This document shows, piece after piece, positions 1 through 12,171 of a stretch of DNA of 64,000 nucleotides (its first letter is position 1; every line of letters begins with the position of its first letter). The stretch covers positions 186,001-250,000 of the forward strand of contig JANFAH010000028.1 in the NCBI GenBank assembly GCA_024663395.1. Direction: 5' to 3'. Origin of the DNA: Pisolithus tinctorius. Its lineage: Eukaryota; Basidiomycota; Agaricomycetes; Boletales; Pisolithaceae. The notes beneath the pieces are model-generated. The model did no database searches. It was given only the letters and a program-made list of their open reading frames with translations, and was not told where the DNA came from. Position numbers and translations under genes: made by a program.

Positions 1-262
1 ACAGACTGCATTGCATCATACATGAAAGCCAGATTTCAAGAGGAGGTATTCAGCAGACCTCACACCCTTCCAGATATATTGATTCCATTTCTGGTGTTAT
101 GTGAAGCAGATCGCATATTGTCAGTAATCTCACAGGCCTATTGTTGCCAAAGTACGTCCATCATAATGGTGCGATGGAAGTTTTCATCTTTCCACAGTCA
201 GCATCAGGAAAAATCGGGGTGGAAAAACCTGCAATGCAGAAGCTGCTGAGAGATACACGGAA

Positions 263-1188
263 GTGACTGAGCTGTCCATTCTGGTGATGGGCTCAAACAC
301 CATCCACATATGGTACTTGCTGGATGCTCTCAGCCCAAAAAGATGGGTAAGGAAATGCAGAATCTCATATTCTACTGACTTAATGGAATGGCAGGCCGAC
401 ATATGGAACCGCCTTCATCTTCTGAGGGAACCACTGTGGGAGAGCATAAAGGCTTCCTCACAGGCATGGCGGATGGACAAGTCATATTTCCGCGAGGATG
501 CTGAGTTGAAAGGCACCATCAACCTGTCACCCGCATGGTTTCAACAGGGTCGTGAGGTGGGTGATCATTGCTCACCTTGTAAATAAAGTGCTCATCTGTC
601 TTGAAGCCCCAAAATGGCTTCCTGGAAGCCTCACGGCTGCTCAAATCCAGGATGGAAAACACTTCTACAAGGGAATGGGTTGACCAAATGTCCAACACCA
701 ATGCCCTGTTATCTGTGATCCTGCATGTCATCCACCTGCGAATGTATGCAGATGGCAGGGAAGTGTTGATCTGCCTTGGCAAACAGGCAGAATTGCAGGC
801 AGATTCGGATATGAGCTCCATACTGCCAATATGGAGCTCCATGTATAGCAGCATGTCCATGATGGTGAATTGGGCAACTTGTTACCACAGGGATATCAAT
901 GGATGGGATCCATGGTATGACATGCTGGTAACTGTGGGCGACTACCTGCCCTTGGACTTTGTCATTCCAACACTGAATCTGTGGCTGCACTACAACCCAG
1001 GGACCATCATTGCATTTTCAGGTTCAGCATTGGAGCATGGGGTGGGAGCTGTAGATGGTGACAGAGCATGCCTGGCATACTACATGCATGTCAATGTACA
1101 TCAGTCGGTGCACATTCCCATGTGTCAATCACCGTGGATGGATGACCTACTACCTAGACCAGTTGCAACTGGAGAACTGTTGATTTGA
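263..1188 (+). CDS. TET/JBP-family 2-oxoglutarate/Fe(II) dioxygenase, partial, KDZ-transposon associated
   Basis: Two adjoining open stretches in different frames (263-586 and 601-1188) read as one intron-containing gene; the first exons probably lie left of the window. The 601-1188 part carries the double-stranded beta-helix core: HRD at residues 96-98, a G-x-Y/NPGT segment near 113-134, H146 in an EHGV motif and R155 in GDRAC. This gives the HxD...H...R set that binds Fe(II) and 2-oxoglutarate. Spacing and flanking sequence fit the fungal TET/JBP branch that is known to be amplified inside KDZ transposons. Known members oxidise 5-methylcytosine; activity here is inferred. The core is open with all four ligands present, unlike many neighbours. 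The KDZ transposase at 7203-10854 on the same strand supports the cargo interpretation. I could not fix the exon joint near 548-600 or the start codon. Confidence 0.72.
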
Positions 1189-1261
1189 AGCTGCAAAATT
1201 TAATGTAAGATTTAGTAGGCAATGTGGATCTTGTATTTTATTAGGATATGCTGGCTTGTGA

Positions 1262-1462
1262 ACTTTGGATGGGTGGTGTTGCCAAGATTTTGCAAATGGG
1301 TGGGTGCTTAGACATCATAGATTGGGCAGGTACTCAGAGCTAAAGGGTTTGCATCATAAACTGCAACAAAAGTAAAACTACTCAGGCCATCATGCAGATG
1401 GGCAGATTGTGAGACATCACACAGATGGGCGGGGGTTCAGACATCATGCGAATGGGTGGCAT
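1262..1462. repeat. Degenerate short direct repeats after the TET/JBP gene
   Basis: Variants of an AGACATCAT...AATGGGTGG motif recur about four times here (near 1310, 1373, 1412 and 1436). No reading frame explains them. They may be internal or subterminal repeats of the KDZ element, or simple decay products of one tandem duplication. Confidence 0.4.
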
Positions 1463-2857
1463 CTCATTAAATGATCAACATTTGCAGCAAAGTATATACA
1501 ACCAACTCCACAGTCAAGAACATGTAAACTATTGCAGTGGCATGCCCAACAACCCGCGCAATGCCCACCACCTGGCATAGAAATGGTTGATTTGTCGACC
1601 CTGACCGTGGACAACATCGGCATATTTCCGAATATTTTCAATGCAGTAGTTTACCTGCTCCTCGATATGGCCATCAAAATGGTCTGTGATTGGCGCCTCA
1701 GGCAATGGCCATAAGCCCTGGGCCATCATCAACTATTTGCAGCGATGAGAATAAGTGGCATACCTTAAAAAAATCCCAGGCCGTGGAAAACAATCCTTTG
1801 CCTTGCAATCTTTGGGAATCTGCTGCGTATTCCTCGGAATGATATAGCCACCAAGGGAATGCAAAGCCAGAATTGGAATCAGCTGTGTGTGGGGTCCAAT
1901 GCAGGACGATGGCACTGATATTGTCGATTATGCAAAATGTGCTAAGGGGAATTAGCTGCATTTGCTTGCGGAAGCTAACCTCATCATCTTGGTGTCTGAG
2001 GTACACATGGTAGCATGCTGGGAGGGGAGGAGTATAACTGGCACACAACACTGTCACCAGAATCAAGCTATTAAGCTGATTCTGAAGGAATTGTGTATCA
2101 GTCCCACATTGTGAAAAATTGATGTAAAACCTATCAAGTCCATTGCTAGGTTTGCAAACCAATGCGCAGGCCATCCCACGATATCGGCAGTCTGCTTCAG
2201 ATGTACAGAGGCCACCTCGATCTGACACACAAAGTAGATGATACCCATCTCTACCACAGACTGGCGAGATGGGTGTGATTGGCTGGCAATGAATGGCTCC
2301 GGACAACTTTCAAAGGCAGAACACTGATAATGAACGACTTCCATCAAATCAAGCATATTGACGAGTCAAAGGCCCTGAGATGCTGCACCATACTGGTCCC
2401 TTGCAGCTGTGCCCAATTCTCTCGCAATGGCATTCGCAGCATGCACAAGGTGCCTATCGAGGGTGGGATTGAATGGCGTGTTGCTGGGAGCGGTGTTTCC
2501 ATGGTAGCGAGATACCGTGGCATGTAAGGCGTGCAGGACTAAAATTATCAACATCAACAGTGTATCAGATTAAGCTCATGCCCATACCCTGATCACAATG
2601 TGGAACAGGTGCCAATCCCCATTGTTCCATTTGAAGAGATTGCTGTTCAGATGGAAGTTCACCTACATAATCGATGGATATCACTGATCACATGAATAGA
2701 ACCAAATAAATGCTCACCATTGCATATTTCTTTGAAAAAATCCCTCATCTCTGATCATTCAGGCATGCCAAAAGTCAAATGGTTTGCGCCATTGTCCTCA
2801 TCCACTGCCAAGTCAAAAGATTCAATGGGTGCATTTGAAACGAGTGGGGGAGGTGTT
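1463..2857. other. Stretch with no recognisable gene
   Basis: Open frames up to about 200 codons exist on the minus strand (1698-2306, 2063-2356) but they overlap each other in different frames and show no motif I recognise. They could be decayed 3' exons of a minus-strand cargo gene. I see no RNA gene or clear repeat. Confidence 0.4.
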
Positions 2858-3300
2858 GGTTCCCTCATATCCTGCAATTGAGCAAGCAGGTTAGTCGGAG
2901 AATCAGGTCAAGGAGATGGGTCCCTCAGATTTGATGATTTGCAGGTGATGGGCAGAGGAGACGGTTCCTGCACATTCTGCAAGTCTGCCAGAAAATTGAC
3001 CTGCATAGTAACGTCTTGTGCAGGTGTTGAAGACCCGTCCATCCTGTTCAATTTCTTGTCCATGACTGGCAGTGCCAATGGTTCCTGTGCATTCAGCAAT
3101 TGCTCGAGTAGATCCACGTTCATACCATCCACAGGGGGAGCAGTTGGTTCCTGTTCATTCAGGAACTGATTCATCAAGTTTTTGTGTGGATCCATTACTA
3201 GAAAATTAGTTTGTTGGTTAGCTTGAAGGGCAATCATGCCAACTCACTGGCCACGATTCTGCCCTCTGCCAGAGCGGTTGGCTCCCTTTCCTGCAGGAAC
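2858..3300 (-). repeat. Degenerate coding repeat of Leu/Gln-Glu-Pro modules
   Basis: Read on the minus strand, a short peptide pattern recurs about five times with spacing of roughly 65-130 bp: a Leu/Gln-rich helix followed by QEP or REP and a proline-containing tail (for example QLLNAQEP and QFLNEQEP). On the plus strand the anchor is GGTTCCTG or a close variant near 2861, 2962, 3080, 3144 and 3277. One 109-codon frame (2908-3237) spans three to four units; in-frame stops separate the rest. It looks like a repeat-rich part of a decayed gene of unknown function. Confidence 0.45.
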
Positions 3301-4073
3301 TGAGCCAGCAAACTTTTGGATGAATCTATAGCAAAAGAACTTTGTTGTTGAGCTTGGAGAGAAATCATGTTCACTCACCAGCTGCGATATCGATGTTCGA
3401 CCCTGCCATATCTGCCCTTCCACTTGAGACAATTGGTGGTGGGGTTGGCTCTCACAGCTCACGCAGTCATACTAGCCTCTCCTCCAGATTTTTGGACTGC
3501 TTCATGTGGGAGCTAGATTGCCTTGGCTTGATTGGTCTTACATTAGCTGTGGATGGCTTAGGTCGCTGGATCCAACAATGAAGACAACCTCACCTTGACG
3601 ATGGAAACGAACTTGGTGGGACTGTTCAGTGGACATATTCGACGATGATGGTCTCACTGATAGCTTGATGATCAATCAAGATTTAAACTTGTAGGAACAA
3701 TGGCGAGAATATCATTCACACCATGGGAAGCAAGGTTGGACAATGGCGGACAGAGCCAAATTTTGGGTAACAGCAATACATGGGAGATGAGCAGCAATAT
3801 TTCCCTACATAGATAGCTACCAGTCGCTTCCACAAGGCCAATATGTAGACCTGTCCCGCTCAGCTCTCTGCTCAATTGTCCTGCTCAACCATCCCACTTA
3901 ACTATCCCTCTCTCCAGATATCAAAGATGCCTCTCACAACCACCATGGTGTCATGAGCTACCATACATTCCATACACTTGTATTCTAATGTGTAAAACTA
4001 GGCTAAGCCCTCTATAGACCATACATGAGTTCCAAAAAAGGTTTCTGCTCTGAATGTTTGAGGGATTTGACAA
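3301..4073. other. Stretch with no recognisable gene
   Basis: No frame longer than about 80 codons and no motif. It lies just downstream of the minus-strand gene that ends at 4074 and may be its 3' flank. Confidence 0.35.
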
Positions 4074-6602
4074 CTACTTCTGCTTCTGTTTTCTGCCTGT
4101 TTGCTTGCACGATCTCTTTGCATCAGGAGATGGAACATCTGCATCTGGCCTTGCAGGGGCCTTTCTGACATGAGGTGACTTCCAGGTGCTCCCAGGGATG
4201 CCCTGTTTCACATTCGCAGATGCTGCATTGGAGGTCACAGATCCATTATTGTTGGACTTGGATGAGTATTTGGCCCCAGGTTGATGTCAATTCATGTCTG
4301 GCTCATTCGATTCTGACAGAGCCTACTTAACACACAGCGCAAACTTGTTAGCCATGACAACTGATTCAACATGACTGAACTTGCCTTGTGCATGTGCTTC
4401 AGGGCGGATTTCAGCTTTCCACCTTTGTTTCTGCTCATTGACCCCTTCTCAGTTGGGAGGTCAGTGAAAGGAATGCTCTCCAATCCATCTGCATCTGGGT
4501 ATTCTAAGTGGTCCTGTAGTTCAGTTGTGTACTTGCTCCCTGAGTGCAGATCAGAGTTTGCTGTGAATACAAGTTACAGTGGGAAGCTCACTATTCAGGG
4601 ATGTTGCCGATTTCTTTGAATTGGATAGGGTGGGCAAATAAGTGTCTTCATCAGCTTCATCATTGGAATCATGGCCATTGCTTTCCCCCCCATTATTGTC
4701 GGTTAGCGCTTTATTTCGTGGACGATGCACTGGGGTGTTTGCATGGGCTGGAGGTGCAGAGAGCCACTCACTATGGGAACCATCAGCTGGTGGGGGATTT
4801 GAGTGGGAACGAGAAGGGAATGGTGTCTTGGCACGGTTTTGCCTCCTGCCAGATACCTGAAGACCAGAATCGCATTAGTGCTGATCTGTTGTGCATGAAA
4901 ATCACACATGGTGCACCTTTTTAGTGGAGGGATCATCTGTTCCAACATCGCTCCCCTCAGCCTCACCATGATCATCCAAACTGTCATCCAGGCTGTCATC
5001 TGGGCTATCATCCGCCACTCCCTCTTCCCGTGCTTTACCCTTGCCCTTGACATGTTTCCTTCCAGGATTCTTTTTGTATTTGGGGGCAGGTGTCTTTTGG
5101 TATTTCCACTGCCTCACAACCTGGAGGGGTACCAAAGTTCTATCCACCAGTGGCTGCAGCTCACCAGATCAATCGATCCATTTCTGAAATCCAAACACAT
5201 CATTTGGATGGGTTTCCTGTTGCTTGTGCCAAAAGGACAGCAGCTGGGTAGCTGTTGTTGTCCACATGTGGCTTGGGTCACAGTCGAAGGTAAATCCTTC
5301 AGGAAGATGGTGGGCTGCTATCATTTCCACTTGATGATGACCAAAATTCTTGAATGGCACTGCTGACAAGGGATTTCCACATGCTAATCCTGATAGCACT
5401 CATCAGAGATTGAGGAGACTAAATACTCTGGCCACTCACGGTAGTGAGCAGTCATAAATCTGCAAACCATTTTTTGTAGTTGGTCCTGGCTAAGGCCCAC
5501 GATTTCTCCTATCCAAATCTCTCCATCGGCATTTTTCACCAATTTCACAGAGTCAACCTTGCCTGTCCTTGTTGCTTTGGCTGCTGTCTTTTTCTGAGCA
5601 CGTTTGGGACTTGACTCGCCATCATGCTCAGGTGGTGTTCCTGGTTCCTCAAATGTTTCCCCAAGGTACTCTCACCAGCTTCCTTCCAGTGTGTGGACAT
5701 CATTGAAGGGGATCCCATCCACAATTTCGTTATTGAAGTCCATACTGTCATTGCATGAGTCTTACCTAGGCCTAGAGGAGAATATGGTGGACTCATGTGC
5801 ATGCCTGTATAGTTCCCTCCTCATTTTTCCACCCAGCCGTACACACTATGCACATTCCACAATATCTCCACATCTCCATCGCAAAGTTTCGGACATACTT
5901 GTACCCATACTTGGCTGCATTCCTGGGATCCAGGATAAATTGAAGACTGGGAAGTTGACCTCATAAAATTGCACCTTGCTTTTGTCTCTGGCGCAGGGCC
6001 TTCCCGCCCATTCCACCTTTCCACTATATCTTCAGCTGCAGCCAATTGTTCCTCCATCAGGTCATCCTGAATAAAAGCTGTCAATGCATTCTGATACTGT
6101 TGGATCTGCTTGCTTCCATGGGTATTGCCTTCTTCTACTTTCATTTTTGCAAGTTTCTCCTGTATTTGCTCTTGGTACAATTTGTGGACCACTGCCTGCA
6201 TAGAGTATTTGTAACTGGATCTAAGGGTAATGTGGGTCTTCTTTGAACGGAGGGGCTTTTTCAACCAATCTTGTATTAGCTACAAGGGTGCTTTGAATTG
6301 TGAGCATCCAAATCAGAACTTTTAGAGCATACCTTGCACTTGGTCTGGACTTTGCTCCCTCTCAACTCTTTGTTCCTGTCCAATCCCTGCATCTCCTCCC
6401 ATATAGATAGCAGAACTGCAGGCTTCTTCTTCTTCCCTGCTTGCCTCCATTCCTGGTGTCAGTGCCCAAGGATCTCCAACTCTTCCACTTCAAATGTTTC
6501 TTCCTCCCTTTCCCCCACATCTGATGGTTCTATATCTCGCTCACCATCAGCATCATCTCTTTCCATCTGATCCCAGGTGTCTGATTCATACTGGGACTCC
6601 AT
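4074..6602 (-). pseudogene. Uncharacterised transposon-linked gene (KDZ neighbour), several exons, internal stops
   Basis: The ATG at 6602-6600 opens an acidic exon (6333-6602) ending at a GT donor. A 53-nt intron (6280-6332) joins in phase to an exon reading LIQDWLKKP, followed by a helical segment with QEQIQEKLAKM and ERWNGREGPAP. Further down come EMWRYCGMCIVC, DFNNEIVDGIPFNDV, a W..YLGETFEE motif and RFMTAHYREWPEY. A Lys- then Asp/Ser-rich tail (4902-5147) and a low-complexity C-terminus end at a TAG at 4076-4074. The order matches a family of unknown function that I recall from basidiomycete genomes. Internal TGA codons stand where Arg is expected (for example between 5148 and 5168). It is divergent from the KDZ transposase, with about 600 bp between the two starts. 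Function unknown; downstream exon borders are not fixed. Confidence 0.5.
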
Positions 6603-7202
6603 GGAGTATGATGTGGTATGATGTATAATGGTGTATAATAGATGGTTGGCTACTAAGTTTTTTTGTGCCCTTGTTTGGTCTCAATGCATTTCAGTACTAG
6701 TGCAGTCATGCCAAGGAATTCGTTTGGACCTCTGTGAAGCAACCGAAATATCCAATCAGGCTGATCTCTTTGACAGGAGCTCCGTGAAGCGACCGAAATA
6801 TCCAATCAGGCTGATCTCTTTGACAGGATCCTGCCCAAAGGCAGATTAGCTCCTGGTTTGCATCCAGGCTGTCAGTTGGCTTGCCCAATCATATCCATAC
6901 TTATATTGATACCGAACATCTCGTTTCACCTACATCAGCTAATATAGCATCCAAATTCACCATCATAATCCAGGCAATGTGCCCAGGTAATGTTGCAGCA
7001 GGAAGGGAATGTGCAGGCAGGGATTGAGTGGTAATAAGAAGGCAGCGCCATGCATTGCGTGAGGCCAGTGTAGTTGCATTTGTATTTATGCCCTGACATG
7101 TGTTAAGGTACTGACATCAATAGAGCTAAATGATAAAGCGACTTGCACTAGTGGTAGCATTTCTAACAACTGACCTCATACTGTCAAATCAGCAACCTCC
7201 AG
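6603..7202. other. Divergent intergenic region between the two KDZ-element genes
   Basis: About 600 bp separate the minus-strand ATG at 6602 from the plus-strand ATG at 7203. It holds the 50-bp tandem duplication described separately and probably both promoters. I see no convincing TATA or CCAAT pair. Confidence 0.4.
6731..6830. repeat. 50-bp tandem duplication
   Basis: Two adjacent copies, 6731-6780 and 6781-6830, share the core GAAATATCCAATCAGGCTGA and differ at only a few positions. The element sits between two divergent starts, so it could hold duplicated regulatory sites, or be a simple slippage duplication. Confidence 0.85.
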
Positions 7203-10200
7203 ATGGCCAAGGGAAGCACTCAAAAGGGCATGAGAATGATTGGTCCTACCCCAGGCCATCAGGTGAAGCAGCTGGAAGTCAAGACTCAGAGAACTGGAGG
7301 TAGATATAGATCGCAATTGGTAGAAGTCGCAATCAAACAGCCAGATCCAACAACCCCTGTCCATTCTCCCCGATCCTCGCCATCCAAGCATTCAAGGTCT
7401 TGCTCCCACAAGTACTTTGATGCATGGGCAGATTCAGCCTTCGACGGACATGAAAGCATGAGCCCACCAGTCCAGCAGCTGATGTTACTGCGGAAAAAGG
7501 TATGCGGCAGTTTGCCAACCTGAAAGTGGACTTCACATGGTGTGTCAGATGCAGAACGATTACATCTGTGAATGGGTTCCATGGAAGGGGGAGTTCTTGA
7601 AGATACTCCTGGAGCTGGAAGCCTCCCAAGAGCCAAGGAACTGTACCTGGTGTGGCAACAATGGGGTGTACAGATGTCCAGATTGCTTGCATCAGCCCCT
7701 ATTCTGCACAGAATGTTGCTGGAAGAGTCATGAGAGCCTGCCTTTCCACAGGATCCAACAGTGGACAGGGGACTTCTACAAGGAATCTGCCCTCCATATG
7801 GTGAGAGATCAGTTGGTTGCCCAGAATTACATTCACATCAAGACCCACAGACTGGCGTTCAGTTGCACCTGGGACATGTTGGAGCACCCTGTCCCCATGC
7901 AATCACACAAGCCCAGCAAGCAGCAGGTGAACCTCTGCCCATGGATGATCAAGAGTGGGAAGATGTGGAAGATATTGAAGAAAACCCAAAGCACCTCCAT
8001 CCCCCAGCAGGGTCAAGATATCTCACCATCATGGATGTCACAGGTGTTCATTTCATTGTAGTGAATTGGTGTGAATGCGAGACTGCAGAAGCCCGATACA
8101 TACAGTTACTCAGAGCCAAACTATTTCCCTCAATGTTCGAGAAGCCAAGCACCACATTCACATTTGTGGGTCTGGATGACTTCCTGAGGGACAACCTGGA
8201 ATGTGGAACATCTGGTATGAACTATTACAGCAAGTTGTGTTGGATCATATCCAGTGTGTTTCCACACCTCATTCCAGTAAGATTTGGTATTTTGGTTCCA
8301 AGTGTTGGAATATCTGAAGGGTCAATCAGGATAGATACCATGAGCTTCTACGGGTTGCATGGAAATGGCAATACCTCAAGCTACTTAAATGGAATGGATT
8401 CCGCAGGACAACCAGGTCAGCAGAGAAAGGCAGACTGGCATTATTTTGCGCAGCATGCCCCCAGCCTGGAATAAATGTTGATACCAATGAGGATTTGGAC
8501 CAGTAAGCTGCTCCAATACTGCAATCCTCATATGCTGACCTTCTCCAGCTGGCAGTTCACCTGCACAGTAGTAATGGACGGAAACTTTAAAGCAGAACAC
8601 ATGCATGAGCAGAAATCCGAAGATCAGGTGCGGTTGATGGATGGACTAGGTTATATGGTGACCAATCCACAATATGCGGACTATTTGAAGGCCACTCCAC
8701 ATATCGCAGAGGTATGAATTAATTCAACCCATGCAAAACATGATCTGAGCTCAGGCACAGAAATCCACCTGCAACAACCACAGAGCTATCAGTCAGGCAA
8801 ATGCAGCCCAGGGAAAGCTTCATGCGACCGGAATTGGGGCGACTGCATGCACACAGCATGGATGCTTTTATCTGCATTGTGTTGTTGACTTCCAAAAAGG
8901 AGAAAGGTATGAGGTTGAATTGTCAATTTTGACACCTGCTGATGGCACTGCAGACAGTTGAACATGGACTACTCTTTGGCAAGTGCGTTGGGATACAATA
9001 TGGAAGGGATCAAACAAGTGGTTTGCTTCTATGACATTAACTGCTCCTACATGACAAATCTGCAGAAGCGTGTGGGTTGAAGCGAGTTGATTGATATCCT
9101 GTCATTGCTTCAGATTATCCCTGGAATCGGCATATGGCATGTACATGGGCACAAGAAGGAATGTTATGCACGGTATGCCCCACTGTTCATCAAGGGGGCT
9201 GGATGGGTAGATGGAGAAATCATTGAAACATTGTGGTCCATCCTTAACGTGGCATCCACATCTGCACACAGGATGACCTCACCACATTGCCAAGAACTGC
9301 TGGATTTCCAGATGAATGATTCCAACTTCATGAAGATGATTCAGATTGGTTAGTCTGAGGATCCACTTGCAGCGCACTCTCTGACATCCAAGATTAAGCG
9401 GATAGCCTATTGCGGAAGCTCAAAGCGGCTCAAGCAGCAGCACCATTGGCAAGGCAGGCATATATAAAGCTAGATGAAGCCTTGACTGCAGAGCAGTGAG
9501 ACAGCTGGCGAATGCAAGAGATTCATGCACTGCAAGATCGCATCGACAACCCATCTACCATGGACATCTTTGAAGTTCAATTAAGGGTGGGTATGGCATC
9601 CGCCTTTTTGGATAAACACAAAATACTTACATATCACGAGAAGCACCAACAGTGCATGCCATTGAACTAGTGTTATTGGAGGAACCAAGACCCAGCGGAT
9701 GCCTACATGGAGCAGCTAGTTGGCTAGCACACGGTTTACACTTAGAAGAGGCCATAACCTCACTTCACATGGACAGAAAGGACATTGGGGAATGGGCATC
9801 AGAATTGAAAAAATTGGCTATGGCATGCCGTGCTGATCGCATTTCATCTGAACAATCAGGTTTTATCACAGATGCCGTGATTTACTTGAAGCTGCACCTT
9901 GAAGCAGGCTCCAACACTTCCGCCAGTGAATCCATACAGCCAACTGCATTCTTTGATGCAAATTCCGAGCAGGATTATGCTTCAGATGATGGTTGGCTGG
10001 ACGATGTGGGGGATGAGTTTCCTGCCTCAGATGGAACCCTGGCAGGACTGCAGGACAAATTGCCGCTTCCATCTGCTCTTGGCATTGACGCATGTTGAGC
10101 TTGAGGGCTTCAAAATCTTGCAGAAATGGAGCTGAAGCTTCGCACAGGTCAAGCTAATGATGCGCTACATGGCCTCCATCTTACATTGGCAGACAAGGCA

Positions 10201-10854
10201 GCTGTCTTTCAGGGGGTGGTGCACACAGCTAAGAGCTATTCTACGAAAACTTGGGCCTGGGATATGATCCATGCTATCAATGTCTCAGTAAAAAAACAGG
10301 CCACGATTTATAATCAATGCAGAGATGCCATGGTTGCACTTGGCACAGGTGCAGATATCTTAGGATGTTATCAAGAGCTTCATAAAGAAGACCTGGCTGT
10401 GCAGACAGTGGCCTTCTCCCAAAATGCACAGGAGCACTGCGGAACCCATCTTCCATGGTTTTGGTCAATCAACATCCCGCGGGACACAGAATCAAAGAGT
10501 TGGATGTCTGAATGTATGTTGACCTTACTGTTCAACAGTGCTTTAAGGTTGATGAATTTGCTTCAATTAGTTTATCACATTCATTGGCTGTGAGTAAAAT
10601 CCGTCAAAGATCGTTGGGAAGAAGAGGAAGAGCTCGTAATATCAGAATTTCAATGCGCTATAAGTTGCTTCAGATTTCAAGCAAAAGAATGGCATAAGAT
10701 ACAGATGGGAAGCAGCGCTATTGGAGCTCCTGGGGTGCAGTGTTATGCAGCAAGGCAGAGGATGATGTATTCGAGGTTGGCCGAGCATGCTGAACACAAA
10801 TGGCAGGCCATGAATGTGACTGATATTCAGTTTGTCCTGGAGAAAGATTTGTAG
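7203..10854 (+). pseudogene. KDZ (Kyakuja-Dileera-Zisupton) transposase, nearly full length, many exons, a few stops
   Basis: Exons join cleanly through GT-AG introns at 7500-7548, 7801-7850, 8277-8329 and 8503-8548. The second exon holds the CxC2-type cysteine cluster of KDZ transposases (CTWCG, YRCPDC, FCTEC, then H..LPFHRIQQW). Next come DRYHELLRV and LALFCAACPQPGIN, then CVVDFQKGER. The RNase H-fold core shows YDINCSY (Asp codon at 9033), GIGIWHVHGHKKEC and GWVDGEIIETLW (Asp 9210, Glu 9216 and 9225), so likely acidic catalytic residues survive. The C-terminal part has LPLPSALG, LRTGQANDALHGL and a Trp/Glu-rich helix ending at TAG 10852-10854. In-frame TGA codons at 9078 and 9497 replace expected Arg codons, so this copy is probably inactive. 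The family mobilises DNA transposons by cut and paste; its pairing with the TET/JBP gene fits a known association. Confidence 0.85.
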
Positions 10855-11219
10855 TTATATGTTAGCTCAATGTGAACCTGCAGTTTCCGTCCCCTGCCCT
10901 TGCATTCCGCCTTGTAGCTGATGGGTGGGTCAGCGGGTACTTCGCAGGAGACATCCAGTGGCAAGCTAGCCCATTCATTCACCTTTCACATGTTTTATTT
11001 CCATTGTGGATATGTCTGGTATGACATGAGTATGTATATTGTCTGTCTTGAAAGGCTCATGCGTCTGCAGGCTGAGATGAATGGCAACAAACCATTGTTG
11101 GGAAACAGAATATTTATTGCTCACTGCAGAGGGTTAATTGGGCACTAGTGACTGGCTGAATGCCCTTGGTTGTATTTCTGTCTGCTGAGAAATATTTATC
11201 CACTCATTTGCCAAGCTTC

Positions 11220-12020
11220 TGCCTATCAAAATACATTGGCTCCTGCAATAGCAGAATGCAACTTTTTCCCTGAATTGAACCTTGCAAATCTCACACTCCA
11301 CTCATTTGCACATGTCCCACCTGTGGGCATACCTTGGATCCTATGTTAGCGCAATGAGAATATTGCTTTGCATTTGCATCCGATGACCAATTGCTCTCAG
11401 CCTTGCATCTCACACAGTCTGCTCACTTTGAAGGGTTCCATCTATCAGGATCCATCGAATGCCATGTTAGCAGGTCGAGACAGTCCATATCAGCCTTGCA
11501 TATTGTGCAGGCCGCTCATTTGGAAGGGTTCTGTCTATCGGGATCTGCGGAATGCTGTTTTCACAGGCTGACATCTTCCTTTGCATTGTCATCCTATTAT
11601 TAGCCATTATCTTGTTTTGTAACTCCCAAGTGAATGCTGTAAATAGCATAGCCACTTGTTTGCCAGGTGTCCGTCTATTGGGATTCATCAGCGGCCATAT
11701 TAGCAGACTCAGATGTGTCTATTGGGATCCACGGAATGCTGTTTTCGCAGGCTGACATCTTTCTTTGCATTGTTATCCTATTATTAGCTGTTATCATGTT
11801 TTGTAAATCCCAAGTGAACGCTGTAAATAGCATAGCCCGCACATTCAGGTTCCGTCTATCAGGCTCTATTGACTCCAGTTTTATCAGAATGAGACCATCC
11901 CACTATCTCATTTTATAAGTTTCATGTTAACTATGCTATATCACAAAGCCATGCATTCGCTAAGCTTCTGCCTATCAGGATACATCAGCGGTTGTTTTAG
12001 TAGAATGAGATTATCCTTCG
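11220..12020. repeat. Degenerate repeat field downstream of the KDZ transposase (possible subterminal repeats)
   Basis: A motif resembling CTATCAGGATCCAT followed by GGCCATATTAGCAGA-like sequence recurs about eight times: near 11221, 11334, 11446, 11533, 11672, 11717, 11856 and 11971. Frames through it are short and repeat-driven. Position just after the transposase suggests a subterminal transposase-binding array, as known for CACTA-like and other DNA transposons. That role is inferred; I found no terminal inverted repeat or target duplication. Confidence 0.6.
11532..11838. repeat. Pair of ~124-bp direct repeats inside the repeat field
   Basis: Copies at 11532-11655 and 11716-11838 are about 90 percent alike, offset by 184 bp. 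They include the AATGCTGTTTTC(A/G)CAGGCTG and CTGTAAATAGCATAGCC segments. A further related pair, starting at 11398 and 11491, begins with CAGCCTTGCAT. Confidence 0.85.
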
Positions 12021-12171
12021 CAATTCTGTTGGCTGTCTAGCCATTATTGTCTTTTTCTCACTCTTAAATAAAGGTTGAATATATGATGCAGCAGGAGTGG
12101 TCAATTAAAACGGAAATATAAAATGACATCATATGTACCATGGAGGAGTAAAATGATAGATGGACTTGTTC

